This document shows positions 24,867 through 33,001 of a stretch of 64,000 nucleotides of DNA, piece by piece. Every line of letters starts with the position of its first letter. Within the stretch, counting starts at the first letter, position 1. Origin of the DNA: Sagittula sp. P11 (GTDB lineage: Bacteria; Pseudomonadota; Alphaproteobacteria; Rhodobacterales; Rhodobacteraceae); the NCBI RefSeq assembly GCF_002814095.1, contig NZ_CP021913.1:1240001-1304000 (forward strand). Direction: 5' to 3'. The notes below the pieces were generated by a model. It saw only the letters and a program-made list of their open reading frames with translations, had not been told where the DNA came from and did no database searches. A program made the position numbers and the translations under genes.

Positions 24867-26140
24867 GCCGGCTCCATGAGCAGGGCCGCACCTTGGCCGC
24901 CCCCTATCGACGCCATCGCAACGCCCTTGTTGACGCCCCGGTTCTGCATGGCATGGGCAAGATGCAGCACCATCCGGCAACAGTCGGCGCCCACCGGCAG
25001 CCCGAGCGCAATGGCCCCGCCGTCGACGTTGAGCCTGTCGGGATCGATGGCGCCAACCGCCCCATCAAGGCCAAGCGTATCCCGGCAGAAGGCGTCATCC
25101 TGGGCCGCCGCGGCACAGGCAAGAACCTGGGCCGCCGTCGATTCCTTGATCTCCCACAGACCCACGTCCTGTGCGGTCCATCCGTTTCGCGCCATCGCCG
25201 GCAGGGCCGCCATGATGGGCGCGATACCGGCATCCGCTTCCTGCGCGCCCGCAATGGCATTGTCGCTCACCCGGGCAATAGGGGTCAGTCCGAAATCGTT
25301 CACGGCTGTCTCGGAGGCAACCATCAGCCAGCAGGCCCCTTCCCCGGGCACCGCCGCATTGCCGGTCGTCAGGCTGCCGAAGGGTGCATCCGTCAGGGGG
25401 CTGAGCCGTGCCAGACGCTCGGCAGAGACATGCGCCAGCGCGCGGTCCGACGCGGTGACCTTGCCGTCCGCATGGAACGCGGGCACCACTTCGGCCTCGA
25501 CCCGGCCGGCAGCAATCGCATCGGACAGACGCGCATGGCTTTGCGCGGCGTAGGCGTCGGTGCTGGCCCGGTCGATCCCGAAGCGGTAGGCGGCAGTCTC
25601 GGCGGCGCGGATAAGGGCCGGGTTGCTGGCGGGTCCATCGGGTTTGCGCCCGGGCGCGCGCACCGGCAGAAGGTACTCGGGGTGGCCGTCCGCCAGCGCC
25701 CGGACCCGGGACAGCGGCGCGCGGCGGCTGGCCACTTCGCCGAACCACGAGGACGCCTCTGACCGATAGACCATCGGCGCCCGGCTGGGCACGTCCGCCC
25801 CGCCCACGAGCACGATGTCCTTGTGCCCCTCGCTCACCATGCAGAGCGCAAGGCTCAAAGCCTGCATCCCGGCGCCGCAATTGTCCCGCAGCGTCAGTGT
25901 CTGGCAGGAGGGAGGCAGTTCCAGCCGCTGCACCGCATCGCGCGCCAGATCGCCCTCCGTCTCGGTCGGGGCGGTGGCGACGATGGCCATGCCGATGGCA
26001 TCGCCGGGCACGGGCTGGCGCAGGAGAAGCTGCTGCCCGCACTGCACCGCGAGATCGGCCGCGGAAAACGCGGATTCCGTTCCGAGTGTGGGCTGAAATG
26101 GCGTCCGGGCGCCGTCGACGATGAACACGGGACGAGTCAT
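24863..26140 (-). CDS. Thiolase-fold protein (FadI-like) with altered catalytic residues
   Basis: This 425-residue thiolase-fold protein starts TRPVFIVDGARTPFQP. The nucleophile Cys88 is present in RDNCGAGMQALSLAL. Other catalytic elements are changed. The GHP motif that carries the catalytic His reads GGAIALGLPVGADCCR, with Leu381. The GGG-loop cysteine position reads AMASIGGGQG, with Ser411. The NEAF/HEAF motif reads EIKESTAAQVLAC. The DNA reads CTG at the His position. The frame is intact, with ordinary codon use. It is coupled to the FadJ-like gene that follows. It may be a non-degradative condensing or CoA-binding protein, or a specialised thiolase. Confidence 0.82.
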   Translation of the reverse strand: MTRPVFIVDGARTPFQPTLGTESAFSAADLAVQCGQQLLLRQPVPGDAIGMAIVATAPTETEGDLARDAVQRLELPPSCQTLTLRDNCGAGMQALSLALCMVSEGHKDIVLVGGADVPSRAPMVYRSEASSWFGEVASRRAPLSRVRALADGHPEYLLPVRAPGRKPDGPASNPALIRAAETAAYRFGIDRASTDAYAAQSHARLSDAIAAGRVEAEVVPAFHADGKVTASDRALAHVSAERLARLSPLTDAPFGSLTTGNAAVPGEGACWLMVASETAVNDFGLTPIARVSDNAIAGAQEADAGIAPIMAALPAMARNGWTAQDVGLWEIKESTAAQVLACAAAAQDDAFCRDTLGLDGAVGAIDPDRLNVDGGAIALGLPVGADCCRMVLHLAHAMQNRGVNKGVAMASIGGGQGAALLMEPA

Positions 26141-26345
26141 GCGCGGCTCTGACCCACGCTGTTTCTGCCGGCTCCGGCACGCTGGCGCACCGGTGTCATC
26201 GTGTCATTCATCATGCCCGTACGCCTCCAACACGTACAACGCGTGCAAGGGTGCAATGTTCCGGAACCCAAGGAAAATCCGGAGGTCGGAGAGCGAACAA
26301 CGCGCCCATGCCGACGGACCGCCGCCGCGCTGCAGCGGGGTGGGA

Positions 26346-27008
26346 TCAGAGCCGCGGCACGGCCTCCGCGCCCTGCGCGGCACGGACAAACGCCGCGATC
26401 CTGGCCGGATCCTTGACCCCGGGCGCGGATTCCACACCGCTCGAGACATCCACCTGCGCGGCGCCCGTCATGGCCACAGCGCTGTCCACGTTCTCCGGAG
26501 TCAGCCCGCCGGCCAGCATCCACGGTTTCGGCCAGCGGCGCCCGGCGATCAGGCGCCAGTCGAAGGCCAGCCCGTTGCCGCCCGGCAGCGTGGCGTCCTT
26601 CGGCGGCTTCGCGTCGATCAGCAATTGGTCGGCGACCTGCGCATAAAGCCCGAGCTTCGGCAGGTCTTCCTCCGACGCCACACCCACCGCCTTCATCACC
26701 GGCAGGCCAAAGCGGGCACGGATCTCCGTCACCCGTTCCGGCGTCTCGTGGCCGTGAAGCTGCAGCATGTCGAGCGGCACGTCTGCCACGATCCGCTCCA
26801 GCAGGTCGTCGTCCGGATCGACCACCAGCGCGACCTTGGCCAGCCCCGGCGGCGCCGTCACGGCAAGGTCGCGGGCGGTCTGGATCGCGATGTTGCGCGG
26901 GCTTTTCGGGAAGAAGACGAAACCGCAATAGGCCGCGCCGGCGGCCACCGCTGCCTTCACGTCGCCCGGGGTCTTCAATCCGCATATCTTGACGCGCACG
27001 TCGGCCAT
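26346..27008 (-). CDS. trpF: Phosphoribosylanthranilate isomerase
   Basis: This 220-residue TIM-barrel enzyme of tryptophan synthesis converts N-(5-phosphoribosyl)anthranilate to the deoxyribulose form. The catalytic Cys lies in [12 protein letters not shown]. Other signatures are [51 protein letters not shown] with the phosphate loop, and the catalytic Asp in [16 protein letters not shown]. Length is normal. It follows lapA on the minus strand by 73 bases. The usual partner trpB is not next to it; the thiolase-like gene follows instead. Confidence 0.96.
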   Translation of the reverse strand: MADVRVKICGLKTPGDVKAAVAAGAAYCGFVFFPKSPRNIAIQTARDLAVTAPPGLAKVALVVDPDDDLLERIVADVPLDMLQLHGHETPERVTEIRARFGLPVMKAVGVASEEDLPKLGLYAQVADQLLIDAKPPKDATLPGGNGLAFDWRLIAGRRWPKPWMLAGGLTPENVDSAVAMTGAAQVDVSSGVESAPGVKDPARIAAFVRAAQGAEAVPRL

Positions 27009-27081
27009 GGTTGCCTCCGTTCAGGGCCGGGCCGCGGCGTCTCGTGGGAACGCCGTGCATCCGGGACAGGCTGGTAGCCCG

Positions 27082-27441
27082 TCAATGGGACTGGTCGAGG
27101 ATCGCCAGGACTTCGTCCTTGTCCTTGTCGCGCTCATCCTGGGTCCGCTTGAGCTTGCGCTCCAGCGTCTTGACCTCGGCCTTCTTGCGCGACGCTTCGG
27201 CGCGGTACTTGTACTCGCGCAGCCATTCGAACAGCTCGCCGATGGCAAAGCCCAGAAGCAGCCCGCCCAGCACGACGATGAACAGCGGCACCTCGACGGA
27301 CAGGGCCAGCCAGCCCATGCCCGGGATCGCCGCCAGGCCGTCGGGCAGCGTGCTCAGCGTCACGGTTCCGCGGTTGGCGAGACAGACGACGACCAGCACG
27401 ATGGCCAGCACCGCGTAGATGGCGTAGCGAATGTAACGCAT
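27082..27441 (-). CDS. LapA-domain (lipopolysaccharide assembly protein A-like) membrane protein
   Basis: The protein has 119 residues with two membrane helices, YAIYAVLAIVLVVVCLANRG and LFIVVLGGLLLGFAIGELFEW. They are followed by a charged C-terminal coiled-coil tail rich in Lys, Arg and Glu (KKAEVKTLERKLKRTQDERD). This is the LapA/YciS layout, linked in E. coli to lipopolysaccharide control at the inner membrane. It lies 3 bases after the ihfB stop and upstream of trpF, the order seen in related alphaproteobacteria. Confidence 0.85.
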   Translation of the reverse strand: MRYIRYAIYAVLAIVLVVVCLANRGTVTLSTLPDGLAAIPGMGWLALSVEVPLFIVVLGGLLLGFAIGELFEWLREYKYRAEASRKKAEVKTLERKLKRTQDERDKDKDEVLAILDQSH

Positions 27442-27444
27442 TGA

Positions 27445-27726
27445 TTATTTCCCGTTCAGGCGGTCCCGCAGAAGCTTCCCGGTCTTGAAGAAGGGGACGT
27501 GTTTCTCTTCGACCTCAACGGAATCTCCCGTACGGGGGTTCCGACCGATCCGTGCGTCCCGCTTCTTGACCGAAAACGCCCCGAAGCCCCGCAGCTCGAC
27601 CCGATCGCCCCGGGCCATGGCGTTGGTGATCTCTTCGAAGATCGTGTTCACGATCCGCTCTACGTCACGCTGATACAGATGCGGGTTCTCGTCCGCAATC
27701 TTCTGGATCAGTTCAGATCTGATCAT
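27445..27726 (-). CDS. ihfB: Integration host factor subunit beta
   Basis: This 93-residue HU/IHF-family DNA-bending protein starts [17 protein letters not shown]. The DNA-binding arm segment is [20 protein letters not shown], with the intercalating Pro in [10 protein letters not shown]. The end is [13 protein letters not shown]. It pairs with IhfA to bend DNA at promoters and during recombination. The frame is open 20 codons upstream, but the conserved start and a GGGGGA ribosome site select this ATG. Upstream on the same strand are a small secreted-protein gene and rpsA; rpsA-ihfB linkage is common in proteobacteria. Confidence 0.96.
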   Translation of the reverse strand: MIRSELIQKIADENPHLYQRDVERIVNTIFEEITNAMARGDRVELRGFGAFSVKKRDARIGRNPRTGDSVEVEEKHVPFFKTGKLLRDRLNGK

Positions 27727-27973
27727 CTCACTTCCCCCTCGTCGTGCCTTCGGTTTTCGAGACACGTTAGGTGGGACTATACGCATCTGTTTTCGATACG
27801 GGAACAGGGGAAACCGTGGGAAAACCGTGATTTTGCAGCGGTTTGCGAGATTTTCGCGTCAAAAGTGTGTGGATATCGCAACGATCAGGCACGTCCCTGC
27901 CCGGCCCGCCCGCGGCGCCCCGCCCGGCTGCCGCGACGATTCGCGCCGCTTGACCGGGTGGCTGGGTGCGTCA

Positions 27974-28285
27974 TCACTGGCAGACGGCGGCGAACTCCGT
28001 CCGGCCTTTCGCGTCCCTGCCGCCCGGCTTGAAGTAGATCAGCCGCATGCCGCCCTCCGCGCAGGTCTGGGCGGCGCGGCTCTTCACCTCCCCCTCGGAC
28101 CAGGCCGCACCGTAACGGCCGCGCAGCTGGTTCTGGCCCTGCACGGTGACGGGTTTCATCACGAGGTCGGTGCCGGTCTGCGGGGCGTTCTGGCGGATGC
28201 CGGGATCCTCGGCCGGCAGAACGATGTCCTGAGCCGCTGCCGCCGTGCACACGCACAGCCCGACGATCACGATGGCCATCCGCAT
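27974..28285 (-). CDS. Small secreted protein of unknown function
   Basis: The protein has 103 residues. The N-terminus MRMAIVIVGLCVCTAAAAQD is a clear signal peptide with probable cleavage after AAAA or AQ. The mature part of about 83 residues contains two cysteines, in AAQTCAEGGMRLIYF and near the C-terminus (FAAVCQ), which could form a disulfide in the periplasm. The start is chosen by a very strong site, GGGGGAGG, before the ATG; the open frame continues upstream to 28618 without coding character. I recognise no family. It lies between rpsA and ihfB on the same strand, separated from rpsA by a terminator. Confidence 0.75.
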   Translation of the reverse strand: MRMAIVIVGLCVCTAAAAQDIVLPAEDPGIRQNAPQTGTDLVMKPVTVQGQNQLRGRYGAAWSEGEVKSRAAQTCAEGGMRLIYFKPGGRDAKGRTEFAAVCQ

Positions 28286-28459
28286 GGCGCCCTCCCCCGG
28301 TTTCCGTCGCGTCCGACGATAGGAAATCGTCCGGCAGGATGCGAGCGCTTTCGTTGCCGCACTTGCCGCAGGATCCGGAGCGGCAAGCCGCAGGAACCGG
28401 ATCGCCGAAATCCCGTGCCCCGACCATCCTGAAGGCATCCGAAACCATGGAGAACCCTC

Positions 28460-28606
28460 ATGTTCCGACGCCTGTTCCGCCGACGCCCTGAACGCCAGCC
28501 CCTTGTGAACGGCCCCCACCTCGACGCCCGAATCCGCCGCGACCTGAACCTGCCGCCCCGCGCACCGGGTGACCGCTGGTCGCCGCCGGACTGGTGGATG
28601 CGATAG
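28460..28606 (+). CDS. Very small basic protein (48 residues), unrecognised
   Basis: A 49-codon frame starts at an ATG with a GGAG ribosome site 7 bases before it. The product begins MFRRLFRRRPERQPLVNG, a highly basic amphipathic stretch, and ends LPPRAPGDRWSPPDWWMR, rich in Pro and Trp. Codon third positions are mostly G or C, as in real genes of this genome. It is oriented opposite to its neighbours and lies in an otherwise empty space between the small secreted-protein gene and the rpsA terminator. No family is recognised. It could be a membrane-surface peptide. It is short enough for chance to be considered. Confidence 0.45.
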   Translation: MFRRLFRRRPERQPLVNGPHLDARIRRDLNLPPRAPGDRWSPPDWWMR

Positions 28607-28685
28607 CCGCCGCTGCACTACGGCACAGCGACCCTGTCAAAGCCGATCCTTTGGCGCGTACAGGTCTGGTGGATCCCGCACGACC

Positions 28686-28718
28686 AAAAGAAAAGGCCCC
28701 CGCCGAAGCGAGGGCCTT
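28686..28718 (-). terminator. Intrinsic terminator of rpsA
   Basis: In the minus-strand RNA an 11-bp helix (28718-28708 with 28703-28693) is closed by a UUCG tetraloop and followed by UUUUCUUUU. It lies 24 bases past the rpsA stop. It separates rpsA from the downstream small-protein/ihfB unit. Confidence 0.93.
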
Positions 28719-28742
28719 TCCCGAATTCAAAAGGTGAGACGA

Positions 28743-30425
28743 TTACTCGTCGCCGCCCTTCAGGGCCGCGCCGAGGATGTCGCCCAGCGATGCGCCGGAG
28801 TCGGAGGAACCGTACTGTTCAACGGCCTCTTTCTCTTCGGCGATCTCGCGTGCCTTGATCGACAGGCCCAGACGGCGGGTCTTCATGTCGATGTTGGTGA
28901 CGCGGACGTCCACCTTGTCACCGACCGAGAAACGCTCGGGGCGCTGTTCGGAGCGGTCGCGGGACAGGTCGGAGCGGCGGATGAAGGACTTCATGCCTTC
29001 GTATTCCACCTCGATGCCGCCGTCCTCGATGGCCGTCACTTCGACGGTCACGATGGAGCCGCGCTTCACGCCGCCGGTTGCCTCGGCGAACTTGTCACCA
29101 CCCAGCGCCTTGATGGAGAGCGAGATGCGCTCCTTCTCGACGTCGACTTCGGACACCACGGCCTGGACGATGTCGCCCTTGCGGTATTCCTGGATGGCTT
29201 CCTCGCCGCGCTGGTCCCAGCTGAGGTCGGAGAGGTGCACCATGCCGTCGATCTCGCCCGGCAGGCCGATGAACAGACCGAATTCGGTGATGTTCTTGAC
29301 CTCGCCCTCGACCTGCGTGCCCTCGGGGTGCGTTTCGGAGAACACTTCCCACGGGTTGCGCATGGTCTGCTTGAGACCAAGCGACACGCGACGCTTGGTC
29401 GGGTCGATTTCCAGCACCATGACGTCCACTTCCTGCGAGGTGGAGACGATCTTGCCGGGGTGCACGTTCTTCTTGGTCCAGGACATCTCGGAGACGTGGA
29501 CCAGGCCCTCGACACCGGCTTCCAGCTCCACGAAGGCGCCGTAATCGGTGATGTTGGTGACGCGACCCTTGTGGACGGAGCCCAGCGGGTACTTCACACC
29601 GACCAGATCCCACGGATCTTCCTGCAGCTGCTTCATGCCGAGGGAGATACGATGGGTTTCCTTGTTGATCTTGATGACCTGCACTTTGACAGTCTCACCG
29701 ATCGACAGGATCTCGGACGGGTGGTTCACGCGGCGCCATGCCATGTCGGTCACGTGCAGCAGGCCGTCAACGCCGCCGAGGTCGACGAATGCGCCGTACT
29801 CGGTGATGTTCTTGACCACGCCGTCAACCGAATCGCCTTCCTGCAGCTTGCCGATGACTTCGGCGCGCTGTTCGGCGCGGGACTCTTCGAGGATCGCACG
29901 GCGCGACACCACGATGTTGCCGCGGCGACGGTCCATCTTGAGGATCTGGAACGGCTGCTTGAGACCCATGAGCGGGCCTGCGTCGCGCACGGGGCGCACA
30001 TCGACCTGGGAACCGGGCAGGAAGGCCACGGCACCGCCGAGGTCGACGGTGAAGCCGCCCTTGACGCGGCCGAAGATCGCACCTTCGACGCGTGCGTCGT
30101 CTGCGTAGGCCTTCTCGAGACGGTCCCATGCTTCTTCGCGGCGGGCCATCTCGCGGGAGATGACGGCTTCGCCACGGGCGTTTTCGGCGGCGCGGAGGAA
30201 GACCTCCACTTCGTCGCCGACCTGAACGTTCGGCTGCTCGCCGGGTTCAGCGAATTCCTTCAGCTCGACGCGGCCTTCCATCTTGTAGCCTACGTCGATG
30301 ATGGCCTGGCCCGCTTCGATTGCGATGACCTTGCCTTTGACAACCGAACCTTCGTCCGGGGTGTCCATTTCGAGGCTCTCGTTAAGGAGGGCTTCGAATT
30401 CTTCCATGGATGCGTTTTGAGCCAT
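28743..30425 (-). CDS. rpsA: 30S ribosomal protein S1
   Basis: This 560-residue RNA-binding protein of the small ribosomal subunit is needed to load structured mRNAs. The start MAQNASMEEFEALLNESL and six S1 (OB-fold) repeats are visible, with recurring segments such as ITEYGAFVDLGGVDGLLHV, ITDYGAFVELEAGVEGLVHV and ITEFGLFIGLPGEIDGMVHL. The C-terminus ends ASLGDILGAALKGGDE. An AAAGGAAA ribosome site lies upstream. In-frame Met codons further upstream are in the leader and are not used in the family. It has its own promoter and leader hairpin and is closed by a UUCG terminator. No cmk gene precedes it here, unlike the common cmk-rpsA order. Confidence 0.98.
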   Translation of the reverse strand: MAQNASMEEFEALLNESLEMDTPDEGSVVKGKVIAIEAGQAIIDVGYKMEGRVELKEFAEPGEQPNVQVGDEVEVFLRAAENARGEAVISREMARREEAWDRLEKAYADDARVEGAIFGRVKGGFTVDLGGAVAFLPGSQVDVRPVRDAGPLMGLKQPFQILKMDRRRGNIVVSRRAILEESRAEQRAEVIGKLQEGDSVDGVVKNITEYGAFVDLGGVDGLLHVTDMAWRRVNHPSEILSIGETVKVQVIKINKETHRISLGMKQLQEDPWDLVGVKYPLGSVHKGRVTNITDYGAFVELEAGVEGLVHVSEMSWTKKNVHPGKIVSTSQEVDVMVLEIDPTKRRVSLGLKQTMRNPWEVFSETHPEGTQVEGEVKNITEFGLFIGLPGEIDGMVHLSDLSWDQRGEEAIQEYRKGDIVQAVVSEVDVEKERISLSIKALGGDKFAEATGGVKRGSIVTVEVTAIEDGGIEVEYEGMKSFIRRSDLSRDRSEQRPERFSVGDKVDVRVTNIDMKTRRLGLSIKAREIAEEKEAVEQYGSSDSGASLGDILGAALKGGDE

Positions 30426-30512
30426 GTGGCGTGTGTTTCCTTTACATCGGTCTATTCTGGCCGAGCGGTTGTCTCCGCCGGTCTTGGGTGGGTTGGTCAT
30501 TTCAGGCATGCC

Positions 30513-30544
30513 GCAAAACAAAGAGGGCCGGTGGTTCCGGCCCT
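30513..30544 (-). promoter_or_regulatory. Terminator-like hairpin inside the rpsA leader
   Basis: In minus-strand RNA an 8-bp helix (30544-30537 with 30531-30524) with a 5-base loop is followed by CUUUGUUUUG (30523 down to 30514). It lies about 37-57 bases after the predicted start of the rpsA transcript and about 90 bases before the rpsA ATG. It is therefore a candidate attenuator or the end of a short leader RNA. Confidence 0.6.
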
Positions 30545-30587
30545 GCTCGTCCTTGCCGCGGCAATTCCTGCCTTGTCGACGCTCGCG

Positions 30588-30616
30588 CGTATAGCTGGCG
30601 GTGGGCGGCGGGTCAA
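30588..30616 (-). promoter_or_regulatory. rpsA promoter
   Basis: On the minus strand a TTGACC -35 box (30616-30611) and a TATACG -10 box (30593-30588) are 17 bases apart. The predicted start near 30581 gives a leader of about 155 bases before rpsA. Confidence 0.7.
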
Positions 30617-30744
30617 GGCAAAGGCGCGCGCAGGCGGCCCTGTTCACGACCGGCACGCCACTGTGATCTGAGACGACCGGCTCGTCCAGCAGCGGCGCAC
30701 AACGATCGCCGGAACCACTTCGTCCCCCACGGCATTCACCCGTC

Positions 30745-31443
30745 ATGACCGTGTTCCTCGTCGTCCTGATCGTCTCTTTCGCCCTTCTCGCCGGGGCCTT
30801 ATGGGGCGCGTACCTGCATCTTGGCGACCGGACCGAGGGCTTCATCGTCGCCATGGCGGGCGGCGCGCTGATCGTCTCGGTCATGGACGAACTGATCCGT
30901 CCGTCGACGGAAAGCGCGCCGCTCTGGATCGTCGTCGGGGCGGTGGCGGCGGGCGCGGTGGTGTTCACCGGCCTCGACGTCTGGGTGAAGCGGGCCGTGT
31001 CCGGTGCGGGAGGATTCGGCCTCCTCTTGGCGGTGACGCTGGACGGCATCCCCGAAAACCTCGCGCTCGGGACCGCGCTGATCGGCGCGGGGCCTCTGGA
31101 GGTCGCGGCGCTTGCCGGGTCGATCTTCCTGTCGAACCTCCCCGAAGCGGCGGGCGGCGCGCGGACCATGACCTCTGACGGGATGCCGAAGGCCAAGGCC
31201 GTGGCTCTATGGGCGGCGACCGCGACGCTGCTTTCGGCGGCGGCACTCGGGGGCTATTTCGGACTGGAGAGCGCCTCCGACGAATGGATCGCCGCCATCC
31301 GCTGCTTTGCCGCGGGCGCGGTGACGGCAAGCCTCGCGACCGAGGTCTTTCCGCAGGCGTTCCGTGAAGACCGCTACTGGACCGGCATCGCTGTCACGGC
31401 GGGCCTTCTGATGGCGCTGCTGTTGGGGCAACTGGGCGGCTGA
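30745..31443 (+). CDS. ZIP-family-like membrane permease
   Basis: This 232-residue inner-membrane protein has seven or eight hydrophobic helices. Two helices carry ZIP-type signatures in altered form. VTLDGIPENLALGTAL stands where metal transporters have HNxPEG, and IFLSNLPEAAGGARTM stands where they have HExPHE. The metal-liganding histidines are thus absent, although the P-E cores remain. Similar DGIPE/SNLPE variants occur in a distinct bacterial branch of ZIP-like permeases. Cargo is unknown; divalent metal transport cannot be assumed. It is divergent from rpsA and has no operon partner. Confidence 0.78.
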   Translation: MTVFLVVLIVSFALLAGALWGAYLHLGDRTEGFIVAMAGGALIVSVMDELIRPSTESAPLWIVVGAVAAGAVVFTGLDVWVKRAVSGAGGFGLLLAVTLDGIPENLALGTALIGAGPLEVAALAGSIFLSNLPEAAGGARTMTSDGMPKAKAVALWAATATLLSAAALGGYFGLESASDEWIAAIRCFAAGAVTASLATEVFPQAFREDRYWTGIAVTAGLLMALLLGQLGG

Positions 31444-31498
31444 CTCGACGGGCGATGCGCCATCATGCGCAGGGCAGCGCCGTTCGCTCACATGCCCG

Positions 31499-32449
31499 TC
31501 ATAGCCACCTTTTCCAGCGGAAGAACAGGAAACTCCCGAGTGCAGACCCCGCCATCAGGCCCGTCGCGATCAGCCAGCCCCACGGCTGGTCCATGCCCGG
31601 CACGTAAGGAAAGTTCATACCGTAGATCGAGGCGACCAGAGTCGGCGGCAGGAACAGCACGGCGACCACCGACAGCGTGCGGTTGGCGTCCGACTGCTGC
31701 AGGCTGACCATACCCAGAATCACATCCGTCACATGCGCCACGCGCCCGGTCAGGAAATCGGCATGGACCACGAGCGAGCGGATGTCGCGTGTGTGGGCCT
31801 TCAGCACCTGCTTCAGCCCCTGCCCGGCCTTCGGCGGCAGGTTCAGCGAAAAGGTGGTGAGCGCCCGCTCCAGCGACAGCAGTGACAGCCGGTAGTTGGC
31901 CAGTTCCTCGCCCCGGCGGCCCACGATGCGGATCATTTCCTCAAGCAGGTCCTCCGGCTCGTCGCCCTCGAACAGGTCCCGGGCTGCCTTGTCCAGTTCC
32001 CGCCCCGTGCCTTCGATGAGGTCGGCAATGCGGGCGACGATCTCCTCGATCAGGCCGAGGAACAGATGCAGATGCGTGGCACACCCGGCGCTGGAGGTGA
32101 CGGCGTGATCCGGGAAGGTCTCGAACGAGCGCGGCGTGTGGTAGCGGACGGTGATCATCCGCTGCGGCGACAGCATGAAGGCCACCGGACCGAAGCCGCG
32201 CTTGCCGTCGGCGCCGGTGCCGGGCAGCGCGACGGTCAGCACCTCCACCTCGCCGGTGCGGTAGAGCCGGTTGGACACCTCGATCTCTTCCATGTCGGCA
32301 AGGCTCGGCACCTCGAAGCCAAGCGCACCGACCCGGGCCGCCTCCTCCGTGGTGGGTGAGGCAAGGTCGATCCACCGGGCCCCGTCGAGCGGGACATCCG
32401 CCTGCGCTGGAGTGAGGGCAGCGTTGTCGATGAAGAAAGCACGTAACAT
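31499..32449 (-). CDS. CorA-family divalent cation transporter
   Basis: This 316-residue protein has the CorA design: a large N-terminal cytoplasmic domain with long helices (residues 1-250) and two C-terminal membrane helices. The pore signature YGMNFP follows the first helix (VVAVLFLPPTLVASIYGMNF), and the second helix ends with a basic tail, FFRWKRWL. It forms homopentamers that carry Mg2+, or Zn2+ in the ZntB branch. The loop after GMN reads YVPGMDQPWGW, somewhat divergent from the Mg-specific MPEL type, so a ZntB-like role is possible. It is convergent with the ZIP-like gene. Confidence 0.9.
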   Translation of the reverse strand: MLRAFFIDNAALTPAQADVPLDGARWIDLASPTTEEAARVGALGFEVPSLADMEEIEVSNRLYRTGEVEVLTVALPGTGADGKRGFGPVAFMLSPQRMITVRYHTPRSFETFPDHAVTSSAGCATHLHLFLGLIEEIVARIADLIEGTGRELDKAARDLFEGDEPEDLLEEMIRIVGRRGEELANYRLSLLSLERALTTFSLNLPPKAGQGLKQVLKAHTRDIRSLVVHADFLTGRVAHVTDVILGMVSLQQSDANRTLSVVAVLFLPPTLVASIYGMNFPYVPGMDQPWGWLIATGLMAGSALGSFLFFRWKRWL

Positions 32450-33001
32450 CGCGCGCAGATTGGCGCAAAGCGGGCGGCGGGTACAGATGGGTCAAGGCGA
32501 CAGTCCGGTGACGCCACGCAGGTGTGCGGGACCGGGCACATCGGTGTCGCGATTTGAGAAAGGGGTTTCGATGGTGGGCGATGCGGGCGTGGGGCTGTTC
32601 ATTGCCACGTGTTGGTGCTTCGCGGGATGAGCCGGCCCACTGCGTTCGCGAAAAGGCACATCCGCCGCGGAACGTCGCGAGACATGGACAGTCCGCGGTC
32701 ATCGACCGGAGGCGCGGGCGGCGTTGCCCTGGCGGACCTGGCGCTTGGCGAAACGCAGGAGTCGGATCACATATCTCATGGCGGCCGGGGTGGCGGCGAC
32801 GAAGACTGCTCCCCTGATTCGCCGCAAGACTGCCGCCCCCGCCCGCAGCCCCGATACGCACAGGCCGCCAGCGACCCAAACCGTTGAGCGCGCGGCGAAA
32901 GGCGGCGCTTCTCCACATGCCGTCCGCACAGGGCCCATGTCACCCCGTTGATACATTGCCGCGCTATACGCGCAGGACCCCGACCGTATCGAGCAGGACC
33001 C
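32450..33001. other. Intergenic region without a recognisable gene
   Basis: About 550 bases between the divergent CorA-type and PhnM-like genes hold short open frames on both strands but none with a good ribosome site plus family signature. Promoters for both flanking genes must lie here; I could not pick convincing boxes. Confidence 0.4.

Noticed and set aside
32571-32630. 19-codon frame with a GAAAGGGG site, product ending in two Cys
   Set aside because: Too short to support, no downstream regulated gene in the right place and no repeat of regulatory codons.
32699-32951. Basic open frames on both strands in the CorA/PhnM gap
   Set aside because: No ribosome site, no hydrophobic or domain pattern and no agreement with a single strand; treated as non-coding.
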